Shown here: in pieces, positions 37,817-45,754 of the stretch
How the letters are laid out: each line of letters starts with the position of its first letter
Position numbering within the stretch: the stretch's first letter is position 1
IMG/VR virus record: IMGVR_UViG_3300028840_002618
Span: 1-64,000 of that record
Length of the DNA stretch: 64,000 nt
Strand: one strand, 5' to 3'
From: a virus
Position numbers and translations under genes: made by a program
The notes under the pieces: model-generated
The model's input: only the letters and a program-made list of their open reading frames with translations
Told to the model about the DNA's origin: nothing
Database searches by the model: none

Positions 37817-39578
37817 AGAGTATGGGCTACCGGATGGACATGAGGAGTTCAGGGAGGGACAGGAGGAGTCGCTGATCTGGGCAATGGAGCAAGAGGGCGT
37901 GGGGATCTTGGAGGCTCCGACCGGGTCAGGAAAAACAGCCATCGCCGCAGGGACCGCAAGCAAGAAACGGGTTGTGGCGTTGTGTCGGACTCGAGTCCTC
38001 CAGGTCGCTAACTATGCCCAAGAATATGGGTTCGATCCGTTGTTTGGCAAGGACAACTATCCCTGTATCCACCCCGAGGCCGAGGTCGGGGCGACGTGTG
38101 GGCAGTGCCTCTACCCTCAAAAGATGTCAGAGTGTGACTATTATCACGAATGCACCTACATCGCCCAGAGGGATCTTGTTCGCGGGAGTAGAAAAGCCTC
38201 GCTCAACTATGCCTACTATCTGAGGTCTCAGTACTTCAAGGACAATCGGCCCGACGTGTTGTTTCTGGACGAGGGTCACCAGTTGTCTGAACTGATCCTG
38301 GGTTGGGCAGGATGCACGGTAGACGAGCACAAGAGGGTCAAGTGGTATCTACCCGACTTTCCCATCCTGGAGGCTCAGAGGTCGTCAAGCTTGACGGCAC
38401 CGCGGTCGGCGTTTGGCTCGTTCTCAGTAGTGACTCTGCCAGAGCCAGAGGATCCGATAGGTAAGGTCAAGGACTGGCTCACGGAGAGCATCAAGATCTT
38501 GCGCCGGCAGGTCGTGACGTATCAACAGTTGGCTCCGTTCAGTGAGGCATCAAGAACCAAGGCCCAAGACGGAGGTCTTTTACAGTACAAATTACAGACG
38601 ACTCTCACGACTATTTGTATGAACGAGGACGCATGGTACATCGAGTCTGGGCCGACCGCCTTGCAGAGGCTGGATAGGATGTCTGGAGAGTACAAGCCCG
38701 CGCCGGGGATCGTGATCAAGCCGTTGACCGCGAGATACCATTTTCCGCACTTCTTTTTGAGTGAGGAGAGCGCGACGGTGATCATGTCGGCTACCATTGG
38801 GAATGCCCAGACGTTCTCCGAGGAGTTGGGGATCAGAGTCTACCAGGATCGAGTTATGGAGAATCCTTACCCCCCTGCTCGTCGGCCTGTGTATGTCTTG
38901 GATGCACCGGGGATGGGGTACAAGTCTGGCTTGTCTCACTACAAGAAACAGGCCGAAGTGATCGCCCGGGCCATTCTGGACTGTCCTGCAGAGTGGTCTG
39001 GTATCATCCACGTCACCCGTAAGAGTGAGGCGCCCAAGTTGCGTGACCGGCTGAAAAAGATGGGTCTGCGAAAAAGGGTCTGGAGTCCACCGCTAGAGCA
39101 AAAACATTGCCGGTTGGATTGTAGCCTCTGCCCGTATCAGGAGGAGGGCGGTTGTAGCAAGCAGGGCCGATGGTTCGGGACGAATGAACAGGCCGCGCTC
39201 TGGACCGTGCGGAAAAAGATGGTACCGGGATCGATCATGGTCTGCTGGCAGTTCCGAGAAGGGTATGACGGATCAGGGATGATCGAGGGAGTCTACTATC
39301 CCGAGTTGGATGAAAAGATCTGCATCGTTGCCAAGACGCCGTTTCCGAATCTAGGGAATCCATACGAGAAGGCACGGCAACGGTTCTCGGGCAAGTTCTA
39401 CCTCCAGAGAACGGCATGGGATCTGGAACAGGCCCTTGGTCGGACTCGGAGAGGGAGAGAGATTGACTATGATCTACCGGGGGATCGTCGTGGTCTGGTA
39501 GCGATCGCTGATGGGAATTATGTGCGAGTCCAAAAATATCTATCAAAGGGGTTGCGAGAGGCCATCACAGAGTACTAG
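37806..39578 (+). CDS. DinG/XPD-like iron-sulfur helicase
   Basis: 590 aa; ATG 37806 (GGGAGGCTCCCG upstream) chosen over an upstream frame inside the previous gene. SF2 helicase: Walker A EAPTGSGKTA (about 36-45), four Cys at about 92-122 suitable for a 4Fe-4S cluster (CIHPEAEVGATCGQC, then CDYYHEC), DEGH box in LFLDEGHQ, MSATIGN, and a motif VI QALGRTRRG near the end. Second Cys set CRLDCSLC...GGC in domain 2 is unusual. Probably unwinds DNA in replication or repair. Confidence 0.85.
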   Translation: MDPREYGLPDGHEEFREGQEESLIWAMEQEGVGILEAPTGSGKTAIAAGTASKKRVVALCRTRVLQVANYAQEYGFDPLFGKDNYPCIHPEAEVGATCGQCLYPQKMSECDYYHECTYIAQRDLVRGSRKASLNYAYYLRSQYFKDNRPDVLFLDEGHQLSELILGWAGCTVDEHKRVKWYLPDFPILEAQRSSSLTAPRSAFGSFSVVTLPEPEDPIGKVKDWLTESIKILRRQVVTYQQLAPFSEASRTKAQDGGLLQYKLQTTLTTICMNEDAWYIESGPTALQRLDRMSGEYKPAPGIVIKPLTARYHFPHFFLSEESATVIMSATIGNAQTFSEELGIRVYQDRVMENPYPPARRPVYVLDAPGMGYKSGLSHYKKQAEVIARAILDCPAEWSGIIHVTRKSEAPKLRDRLKKMGLRKRVWSPPLEQKHCRLDCSLCPYQEEGGCSKQGRWFGTNEQAALWTVRKKMVPGSIMVCWQFREGYDGSGMIEGVYYPELDEKICIVAKTPFPNLGNPYEKARQRFSGKFYLQRTAWDLEQALGRTRRGREIDYDLPGDRRGLVAIADGNYVRVQKYLSKGLREAITEY

Positions 39579-39586
39579 GAGGAAAC

Positions 39587-40366
39587 ATGCCTCTGATTGA
39601 ACCAACGTTGTTTGGTACAAGGAACAAAGTACAGATTGCCATAGAGAGATTGCGAACATTTTGCCCGCCAGAAGGGTATTACCTCGCGTTCTCAGGAGGT
39701 AAGGACTCAGTAACAATCAAGGCCTTGGCTGATATGGCAGAAATAAAGTATGACGCTCACTACAACGTTACCACAATAGACCCTCCCGAGGTCACAAGGT
39801 TCATCCGAGATCAACATCCCGATGTTGTCTGGGAGAGACCCAAAAGGTCCATGTTCCGTTTGATCATCATGAAACAGTGGCCTCCTCTGAGGCAATGGCG
39901 ATATTGTTGTGAGAGATTAAAAGAGAGAGGAGGAAAAGGACGCAAAGTACTAACCGGTATCAGGCACCAGGAGAGCGGGCAGAGAAAAAACCGGCAGATG
40001 GTAGAGACGTGTTACAGTGATCCCACCAAGACATTCATCCACCCAATTATTGACTGGTCAGACAGAGATGTTTGGGAGTTCATCAAAACAGAGGATCTCC
40101 CCTACTGCTCATTGTATGATGAAGGATTCCATAGGGTCGGCTGTATCTTGTGTCCGTATGAAGGTAACGCACAGAATATCCAAAAGCAGATCGAACGGTG
40201 GCCTCAATTTGTAAAAGCGTACATTAGGACATTTGATCGGCTGATCAAGTACAGAGATAGTCTAGGAAAAGAGACCACCTTCAAAACTGGACAAGAGCTT
40301 TTTGACTGGTGGATCGATAGAGGACACCGTAAAAAAGATCCTCAGGAGGCGCGACTTTTTGAGTGA
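39587..40366 (+). CDS. PAPS reductase-like PP-loop protein
   Basis: 259 aa. PP-loop AFSGGKDSVTIKAL near 36-49, CCERLKE, GIRHQESGQRKNRQM and a C-terminal GCILCPYEG Cys pair. Similar to phosphoadenosine-phosphosulfate reductase family members on phages and to DndC-type sulfur donors. It uses more A/T-ending codons (aaa, ata, aga) than neighbours, suggesting recent acquisition. Role may be sulfur transfer to DNA or tRNA, or nucleotide-level sulfate metabolism; substrate unknown. Confidence 0.8.
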   Translation: MPLIEPTLFGTRNKVQIAIERLRTFCPPEGYYLAFSGGKDSVTIKALADMAEIKYDAHYNVTTIDPPEVTRFIRDQHPDVVWERPKRSMFRLIIMKQWPPLRQWRYCCERLKERGGKGRKVLTGIRHQESGQRKNRQMVETCYSDPTKTFIHPIIDWSDRDVWEFIKTEDLPYCSLYDEGFHRVGCILCPYEGNAQNIQKQIERWPQFVKAYIRTFDRLIKYRDSLGKETTFKTGQELFDWWIDRGHRKKDPQEARLFE

Positions 40367-40547
40367 AAAACATCAACCGTTAAACCAGGAGGATCTAAAG
40401 AAGGTTGAACAGGCCCTCAAGCGTCTGAGGGGCATCACCAGAGGTCTCAGGTATGGAGGCTATGGGCAGGAGTATCAACTTGCCCAAGATGCCTTGGAGA
40501 GTTGGGAGAGGATCAAGCCGTTAGTGAAACAGCCGAGGCTGTTGTGA
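40359..40547 (+). CDS. 62-aa helical protein, TTG start
   Basis: TTG at 40359 with CAGGAGGC 10 nt upstream; an earlier frame overlaps the PAPS reductase-like gene heavily. Helical, charged (EDLKKVEQALKRLRGIT). Unknown. Confidence 0.6.
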   Translation: MSEKHQPLNQEDLKKVEQALKRLRGITRGLRYGGYGQEYQLAQDALESWERIKPLVKQPRLL

Positions 40548-40556
40548 GAGGGGACC

Positions 40557-41402
40557 ATGAATAAACTGAAAGTCTTATGGACGTGTCCCATTTGCAGGAG
40601 GGAGACAGAGAGCAGTGTCAGTATAGAGGAGGCCAATCAACAGATCGCCGCAGAATGCCCAGAATGTCGTCATGTGATGATCTACGGAGAGTGTACGCAC
40701 ATCTTGGGGGTTGTCAGGGAGAACATCACCCAGAGTTCCAAGTCCGAGGTCTGGCTGACTCCTCCGTCAGTCTGGGAGCCAGCACGCGCCCTGATGGGAG
40801 GGACCATAGACCTCGACCCTTGTGCAGAGAGCCTGGGGAGTTGTACAGGATACTCCAGTGAGACCCCTAGCGGAACAGAGTTTGACTGTGACATTGGAGA
40901 CGGTCGGACATGTGAGGAGTGCCAGTACGGGCCATATGGGGAGGGGGATCGATGGAACGTCCCAGCGCGCATCCACTGGACCAAGGCCGATGACGCTCTG
41001 AGCCAGCCTACCTGGATGGTAGGAGATGAACCGATAGACCTGTTCATGAATCCACCGTACAACAAGAGCAGAATCCAGAACAAGTTTGTTGATCGGTTTC
41101 TGCACGAGTTGTCTCTGGGGAGGATAGGCAGAGCGGTGATCTTGTTGGCATCGAGGACGGACACAAAGTGGTACCAGAAGCTGTACAGGTATCCTCGGTG
41201 CCATGTGAGAGGTCGGCTAAAATTCCTCAAGCCTGGACCCAACGGGCCAGTGGAGAGAGGTCCTGCCACGTTCCCCAGTGTGATCTTTGGAGTGGGGATC
41301 GATCCGTCTCTATTCTGGGGAGCATACCACCATCTCGGCGGGATCTACATACCCTATGTCAGGGGACGGTACGCAGATGGGCAGTTGGTCTGGTCATCAT
41401 GA
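40557..41402 (+). CDS. Dam-like phage N6-adenine methyltransferase
   Basis: 281 aa. N-terminal CPIC and CPEC form a zinc ribbon; then the PF05869-like methyltransferase with WLTPPSVWEPARAL, IDLDPCAES and the catalytic MNPPYNKS near residue 163. Its family methylates GATC or related sites in several phages; the strong GATC content of this genome fits but does not prove that. GAGAGGGGACC precedes the ATG. Confidence 0.85.
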   Translation: MNKLKVLWTCPICRRETESSVSIEEANQQIAAECPECRHVMIYGECTHILGVVRENITQSSKSEVWLTPPSVWEPARALMGGTIDLDPCAESLGSCTGYSSETPSGTEFDCDIGDGRTCEECQYGPYGEGDRWNVPARIHWTKADDALSQPTWMVGDEPIDLFMNPPYNKSRIQNKFVDRFLHELSLGRIGRAVILLASRTDTKWYQKLYRYPRCHVRGRLKFLKPGPNGPVERGPATFPSVIFGVGIDPSLFWGAYHHLGGIYIPYVRGRYADGQLVWSS

Positions 41403-41414
41403 TCATGTACATGA
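41395..41414. repeat. Partial GATCATG repeat
   Basis: ATCATGATCATGTACATGAA: a short relative of the palindromic elements at 30839 and 50575, overlapping the methylase stop and just upstream of promoter P5. Confidence 0.6.
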
Positions 41415-41421
41415 AGATCTC

Positions 41422-41484
41422 TTGACGGGGCACGTGAGATCGTGGTACTATTTGTCAAGAGTTTATCAAGAGTTTATCAAGAGA
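41422..41484 (+). promoter_or_regulatory. Promoter P5 with a variant leader of three tandem repeats
   Basis: TTGACG (41422-41427), 18 bp, TACTAT (41446-41451). In place of GACARTGAGTTGAT the leader carries TCAAGAG three times (GTCAAGAGTTTA, TCAAGAGTTTA, TCAAGAGAGG), 11 bp apart. Drives 41495 onwards. Confidence 0.75.
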
Positions 41485-41494
41485 GGATTGCAGA

Positions 41495-41803
41495 ATGAAA
41501 GTAGAACTCAGCATTGCAGACGATCGAGAACTCAGGCAACATATCAAGGATGTCATCCGTGGGGAGGTCCTGTCTATTGCCAGGGGCGAGATCAAGGGGA
41601 TCATCGCTCAGGCTGTGTCGGAAAAAGCCATCCCCAGTGAGCCGGTAGACGTTGAACGTGTGATCTCTGAGGAGATACGCAAGCACGTCCGAAAGGAACT
41701 TGGAACCTCTAGCTACCGGGATCCTTCTTGGATACGGAATGAGGCTCGCCGTCAAATTGGAGAGTACTTGAAGGAACTCACCGGGAAACATCAACTAGTG
41801 TAG
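41495..41803 (+). CDS. 102-aa helical protein, first gene behind P5
   Basis: GAGAGGATTGCAGA precedes the ATG. Helical with SIADDRELRQHIKDVIRG and a basic helix RKHVRKELG; similar segments are found in small phage proteins of unknown role. Confidence 0.65.
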   Translation: MKVELSIADDRELRQHIKDVIRGEVLSIARGEIKGIIAQAVSEKAIPSEPVDVERVISEEIRKHVRKELGTSSYRDPSWIRNEARRQIGEYLKELTGKHQLV

Positions 41804-41921
41804 ATGTTTAACTGAGGAGGATCAAAGCGCAAGGCCGGTTCGCATCCGAGCCACCCCCCTGAGTGTGGTCAGGGAACTGTCAAAGTAAACCATCACAAAT
41901 TCTATGGAGAGGGATCAAACA
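41804..41921 (+). promoter_or_regulatory. Leader of the 437-aa gene
   Basis: 118 nt without a gene. Starts with a ribosome-site-like CTGAGGAGGATCAAAG that has no ATG behind it, followed by GCCGGTTCGCATCCGAGCC with local inverted repeats, then GAGAGGGATCAAACA before the ATG. Possible structured mRNA leader for autoregulation. Confidence 0.4.
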
Positions 41922-43235
41922 ATGTCACAGCAAGACGTGTTGTCAGTAGCAGAACAAAGACTCAAAGCTCTGGGGGTCAAGGTTGACGGTAAGCAGGCCG
42001 AGGTTCCCGCAGGAGGAGAGTTCCAGTCGTCGGGCTTTGTCGGCCCGCTTATGGCAGGGATGTTTTTCAGCATCTCCTCCCAGGAGAACTACACGCAGTA
42101 CAATCGCGGTATGGCTGCCGAGAATCAGGTACCGTCACCCGACTACTTTGAGCCGATGGGCAATTGGGGGTACCGGTATTACTATGTCGACAAGGATGCC
42201 GCGAACAAGGCATGTGAGCTGATCGGGAGCACGAACAACGAGGGCAAGAAGATCCTGCCCCAGATGCTCTGGCACACAGAGATGGAACGCGATCAGATCC
42301 TCAACTGGGCATCGAGTGAGAACCGGCTCAAGTGGGCCGAGATCTTGTCTCAGGATTGCGCGGTCAAGACAACGGCCTCCAAGAAGTACAGGCACGAATA
42401 TCAGATGATCACCTTGCCCTCCGCAGTCCAGGCCGCTGCCCTGTATCTGGGAATGCTCGACGCGCCGGTCTGGAACATGGAGGAGTTGCTGGACCGGAAC
42501 ACGGTGTACGACGACGAGTTCTTTGCTCAGCACTTTGGAGATCCGACCGCCAAAAAGGATGACCTGGAGGCGTTCAACGAGTATGTCCAGAGCATCATTG
42601 TCGAGCAGGGCGTACCGGAGAGTCAGGCCATCCGCATAGCACGGGAGTCTGGGATCGTCAAGGTTCCTTATCAGTTCTCGATCTACTGGGAGCGCCGAGA
42701 CGTCCTGTGGAATGCTCTAGGCGAAAAGAATCCGGAGTCATGTCTGCCCATCGTCCGCGATGCGAATGGAGAGATCAGCAAGAACCAGCCAAAGAAGGCG
42801 GTCTCCAGTCTGCACTTGGACTACTGCATCAAGTTTGCGACGTCCCGTTGGGAAAAGCCGGTATGGGCCAGGATCATGTACGTGAGCGACCCCCGGGTAG
42901 ACGCGACTTTTGACAGCAATGGGGAGGAACGTCGGAGCAACCTCGTTGTCATCTCTGAGATCTTTACAGACCGGAATGCCGCCGCGGAGGTCGTCGGGGC
43001 AGAGTCTGAGGGAGATGCGTCGGACGTAGCGGAGGCTCGGGCCGCAGTACAGCCCGCAGAGGTCGTTGCTATCCCAACCGTCCCGGCGAACTGGGCCGCG
43101 GTCAACTTTTCGCCCGAGATGTTCCTTGAGCAGATCAAGAACAAGGGGGACATCCCCGCCGCAGAGATCGCCAGTGGTCTCCAGTGTTCTGTTGACGAGA
43201 TCAACGCTTTTCTGGAGTGGGGCAAGAGCAAGTAG
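41922..43235 (+). CDS. Unknown 437-aa protein, highly expressed style
   Basis: ATG 41922 after GAGAGGGATCAAACA. N-terminal 250 residues alpha/beta; a Gly/Phe/Ser stretch (GFVGPLMAGMFFSIS); C-terminal 100 residues Ala/Glu/Val-rich, then a small domain (NFSPEMFLEQIKNKGD, then CSVDEINAFLEWGKSK) that looks like a helix-turn-helix or UBA-like tail. It sits with the ERCC4-type nuclease and RecA/Sak4-like ATPase, so a recombination or ssDNA-binding role is possible. A terminator follows. Confidence 0.55.
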   Translation: MSQQDVLSVAEQRLKALGVKVDGKQAEVPAGGEFQSSGFVGPLMAGMFFSISSQENYTQYNRGMAAENQVPSPDYFEPMGNWGYRYYYVDKDAANKACELIGSTNNEGKKILPQMLWHTEMERDQILNWASSENRLKWAEILSQDCAVKTTASKKYRHEYQMITLPSAVQAAALYLGMLDAPVWNMEELLDRNTVYDDEFFAQHFGDPTAKKDDLEAFNEYVQSIIVEQGVPESQAIRIARESGIVKVPYQFSIYWERRDVLWNALGEKNPESCLPIVRDANGEISKNQPKKAVSSLHLDYCIKFATSRWEKPVWARIMYVSDPRVDATFDSNGEERRSNLVVISEIFTDRNAAAEVVGAESEGDASDVAEARAAVQPAEVVAIPTVPANWAAVNFSPEMFLEQIKNKGDIPAAEIASGLQCSVDEINAFLEWGKSK

Positions 43236-43258
43236 CCTCGCCGGTCAGTATGTCAGGA

Positions 43259-43291
43259 GGGGAGAGATCTATAGGTCTCTCCCTTCTTTTT
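43259..43291 (+). terminator. Intrinsic terminator
   Basis: GGGAGAGA (43260-43267) with TCTCTCCC (43276-43283), followed by TTCTTTTTGG. Confidence 0.75.
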
Positions 43292-43301
43292 GGAGGTCGT
43301 C

Positions 43302-44291
43302 ATGCCAATAGGGTATGATCCAACGGAGTGCCGTGAGGGATCGAGTCTGCCCAGTAGCGTTTGTCAATCTGGCATAGAGATCCAGGGCTTCGAGGAGCGA
43401 ACCGGAGGGGATCTTGTGGTCACTCTGGAGAAACTGATCGTTCAGGATGTGAGGTCAAAGATACCGCCCATCGACGCCGTGTTGCAGAGATATGTTGATC
43501 ATGGGTTCCTCGTACAACGCAAGAGTGGGTCTGACTTTGTCGGATCTATAGGGGATCTATCTGACATCCAGAGGCGTATGAGGCGGTGGGCCAGTCCGGA
43601 ACGGTGTGTCTTGTTGATCACGGATCTCAGATTTACAAGAGATGGGTATGCCGTGTCTGGAGGTCGGGCAACGAAATGGACCTTCGAGAGCATTCGGGGC
43701 AAACTGCGTTGGTGGGCTGCGCGTGGGGGATGGTACGAGATCTTGCCAGAGGATCAGGACATCTCGCAGTGGTTGACCGATATGTACGGGATCTTGTCTC
43801 GGGCGCAAGAGTCACCAGTGATCGCTACCGCGCCAGAAAAGCCGCTGCAAAAGATGGTAGATGAACCGGACAACTGGGTCACGACCGGAAACCTGTTCCC
43901 AAGAGGAGTAGGGAGAGCCAAGAGAGAAGCGCTGGCTCTAGAGTTGGATCCAGAGTGTGATCCAGTGGAGTCTCCACCGTCTCTGGGGGAGGTCTTGCTG
44001 TACACGACCTCAGGGCGGTTGAGACGAGCGCAAGGTTGGGGTCCAACCTTGTTGCAGAGAATGAGAGACTACTGTGGCGTCGAGGTCGGGAGAGTGATCA
44101 GAGATACTGGCGGCTTCTCTATGATCTCCCTCGTGTTCAAGGACCCCTTGCCTTTTGTCGTCTCTGGAGAGGGGATCGAGGTCATCCCTCTCCCTGATGG
44201 ATCTACACGGTACATCTTTACAGAGTATAGCGCACTAGAGAACGTCGCCCTGGTTCTGGGCGCAATAGGGAGAAAAGAACATGGAGAGTAA
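43302..44291 (+). CDS. ERCC4-type nuclease-like protein
   Basis: 329 aa. GGAGGTCGTC precedes the ATG. Residues about 40-115 have the ERCC4/XPF nuclease plan: IVQDVRSK (for V-x-D-x-R), VQRKSGSDFVGSI (for ERK-x(3)-D), then QRRMRRW and CVLLITDL. The catalytic Glu of ERK is replaced by Gln, so activity is uncertain. C-terminal region (about 190-270) may hold helix-hairpin-helix. Placed before a RecA-like ATPase, so Holliday or branched-DNA processing is plausible. Confidence 0.65.
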   Translation: MPIGYDPTECREGSSLPSSVCQSGIEIQGFEERTGGDLVVTLEKLIVQDVRSKIPPIDAVLQRYVDHGFLVQRKSGSDFVGSIGDLSDIQRRMRRWASPERCVLLITDLRFTRDGYAVSGGRATKWTFESIRGKLRWWAARGGWYEILPEDQDISQWLTDMYGILSRAQESPVIATAPEKPLQKMVDEPDNWVTTGNLFPRGVGRAKREALALELDPECDPVESPPSLGEVLLYTTSGRLRRAQGWGPTLLQRMRDYCGVEVGRVIRDTGGFSMISLVFKDPLPFVVSGEGIEVIPLPDGSTRYIFTEYSALENVALVLGAIGRKEHGE

Positions 44292-45420
44292 AAGACAGTT
44301 GTATGTCGCAACAGGGCCCTTCGGAGTGGGTAAAACCACATGGGCCTTCGAGGCCACCTTGCCGGCAGATCTGGAAAAGGTCTACTGGATTGACCCAGAG
44401 GGGTCCGCGAACAACATCAAGGATCAGCTCAAAGAGATGGGCAAGCAGTTTGGTCGGTACGTCGACTTTAGCGAGAGATTCAAGGATAAACTGCCCTCGG
44501 GCGTGGACCTCTTGGATGCCATCAACAAGGGCAACCTGCCCTGGGCCGACAAGCAAAAAGGCGCGGCATTGGTAGAGTTCTACGAGTATGTACTGGAGGA
44601 CATCACCAAGAATCTGACACCGGGCAAATATCAGACGTTCGTGTTTGACCCGGGAGAGAAACTAGAGGCAGGAATGGCGGCCTGGGCCGCGGCGAATCCC
44701 AACGTGGTTGGGGTCAGGGAGAACGCAGGATACGGGCGGTTCTGGAGTCAGGGAGTGTACCCCCTGTATGAGAGCCTTTTTGACGCCATATGGAGTCGGG
44801 GCGTAGACCTGATCATTTTGACGTTTCATCTCAAGACACCTTGGGAGAATGGACGTCCAGTCATGAACAAGGTTGTTATGTCTGGAAAAAAGATCCTCAA
44901 ACCCAAGAGCCAGCTCATGGTCTGGCTGGTGAACGAACCGAACAACCCAAGGGGAGCGCCCGCAGGGCTGGTCCTCAAGGAACGTCTCGGGCGGTTGAGC
45001 ATTGGAGACGACGGAGAATGGGACACGCAGAGAACGATCCCGCGCCGTATCCCAGAGTGTACGTGGAGACAGATCCGCAAATATCTCAGGGGAGATCTAC
45101 CCTGTGATCTGGCGAATCCCGCACCAGGAGAGGTCCCGAGCCGGGATGAACTCGAGATGATCAGCCCTCTCCTGACCAACAAGCAGATGGAGCTCATGCT
45201 TCTGGAGGCCAAAAAGGATCTGGAGGAGACGGTCCAGATGCGCCAAGGTATGGCGAGTCAGGAGGATCCTAGGCCAGAAGGACCGATAGCAGATGCAGAG
45301 GTCGTCAAGGCCATTCTCGCGGCAAGGACTGAAAAGAGTGACGACACAATCAGGGAAGAATTATCAAAGATCTACCCCCTCCCGGTCGTGGTCGCCGCCT
45401 TTATGAGTCTGGGGAGTTGA
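44281..45420 (+). CDS. RecA/Sak4-like P-loop ATPase
   Basis: 379 aa. Walker A GPFGVGKTT at residues 12-20, Walker B-like TFVFDPGE near 118-125, and a later KPKSQLMVWLVNEPNN. The single-domain core with phage recombination neighbours resembles Sak4/UvsX-type annealing-strand exchange ATPases. A long C-terminal helical extension (about 295-379) is added. Starts inside the previous gene by 11 bp. Function inferred from fold and context. Confidence 0.7.
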   Translation: MESKRQLYVATGPFGVGKTTWAFEATLPADLEKVYWIDPEGSANNIKDQLKEMGKQFGRYVDFSERFKDKLPSGVDLLDAINKGNLPWADKQKGAALVEFYEYVLEDITKNLTPGKYQTFVFDPGEKLEAGMAAWAAANPNVVGVRENAGYGRFWSQGVYPLYESLFDAIWSRGVDLIILTFHLKTPWENGRPVMNKVVMSGKKILKPKSQLMVWLVNEPNNPRGAPAGLVLKERLGRLSIGDDGEWDTQRTIPRRIPECTWRQIRKYLRGDLPCDLANPAPGEVPSRDELEMISPLLTNKQMELMLLEAKKDLEETVQMRQGMASQEDPRPEGPIADAEVVKAILAARTEKSDDTIREELSKIYPLPVVVAAFMSLGS

Positions 45421-45424
45421 TAGG

Positions 45425-45640
45425 ATGCCAAGGCCACCCAAAGTATTGTCAGGGGAGGAGGTAGACCTTTTGCGGGAGTGCTGGGAGGCAACCGGGACAG
45501 TGGATACGTGCCGGGTTGCGTACCAGATGGCAAAAGGGTTGGAAAAGCCTCCCTCCTGGGACACAATGAGGAGATGGCTGGCAATCTCAGGCATCAGAGA
45601 TGACCCAACCGATCGAGTCGGGAGGTTGCAAGATAGATAG
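45425..45640 (+). CDS. 71-aa HTH-like protein
   Basis: Begins 4 bp after the previous stop with ATAGG-ATG spacing; helix-turn-helix-like region with VDTCRVAYQMAKGLEKP then SWDTMRRWLAIS. Last gene before the terminator at 45642. Possibly a regulator. Confidence 0.6.
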   Translation: MPRPPKVLSGEEVDLLRECWEATGTVDTCRVAYQMAKGLEKPPSWDTMRRWLAISGIRDDPTDRVGRLQDR

Positions 45641-45641
45641 G

Positions 45642-45668
45642 AGAGGGGGACATATGTCCCCCTCTTTC
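45642..45668 (+). terminator. Intrinsic terminator, perfect palindrome
   Basis: AGAGGGGGACAT directly joined to ATGTCCCCCTCT (12-bp perfect arms, 45642-45665), then TTTC. Confidence 0.8.
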
Positions 45669-45678
45669 AGATTGACTC

Positions 45679-45736
45679 TTGACAAACGTTGTTGTTTATG
45701 GTACTATGTTCGTGACAATGAGTTGAATTGAGTTGA
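45679..45736 (+). promoter_or_regulatory. Early promoter P6 with conserved downstream element
   Basis: TTGACA (45679-45684), 17 bp, TACTAT (45702-45707), GACAATGAGTTGAATTGAGT then TGAT: the GAGTTGA unit is doubled here. Drives the UvrD-like helicase. Confidence 0.85.
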
Positions 45737-45754
45737 TCTGAGAGGAGATCTAGA

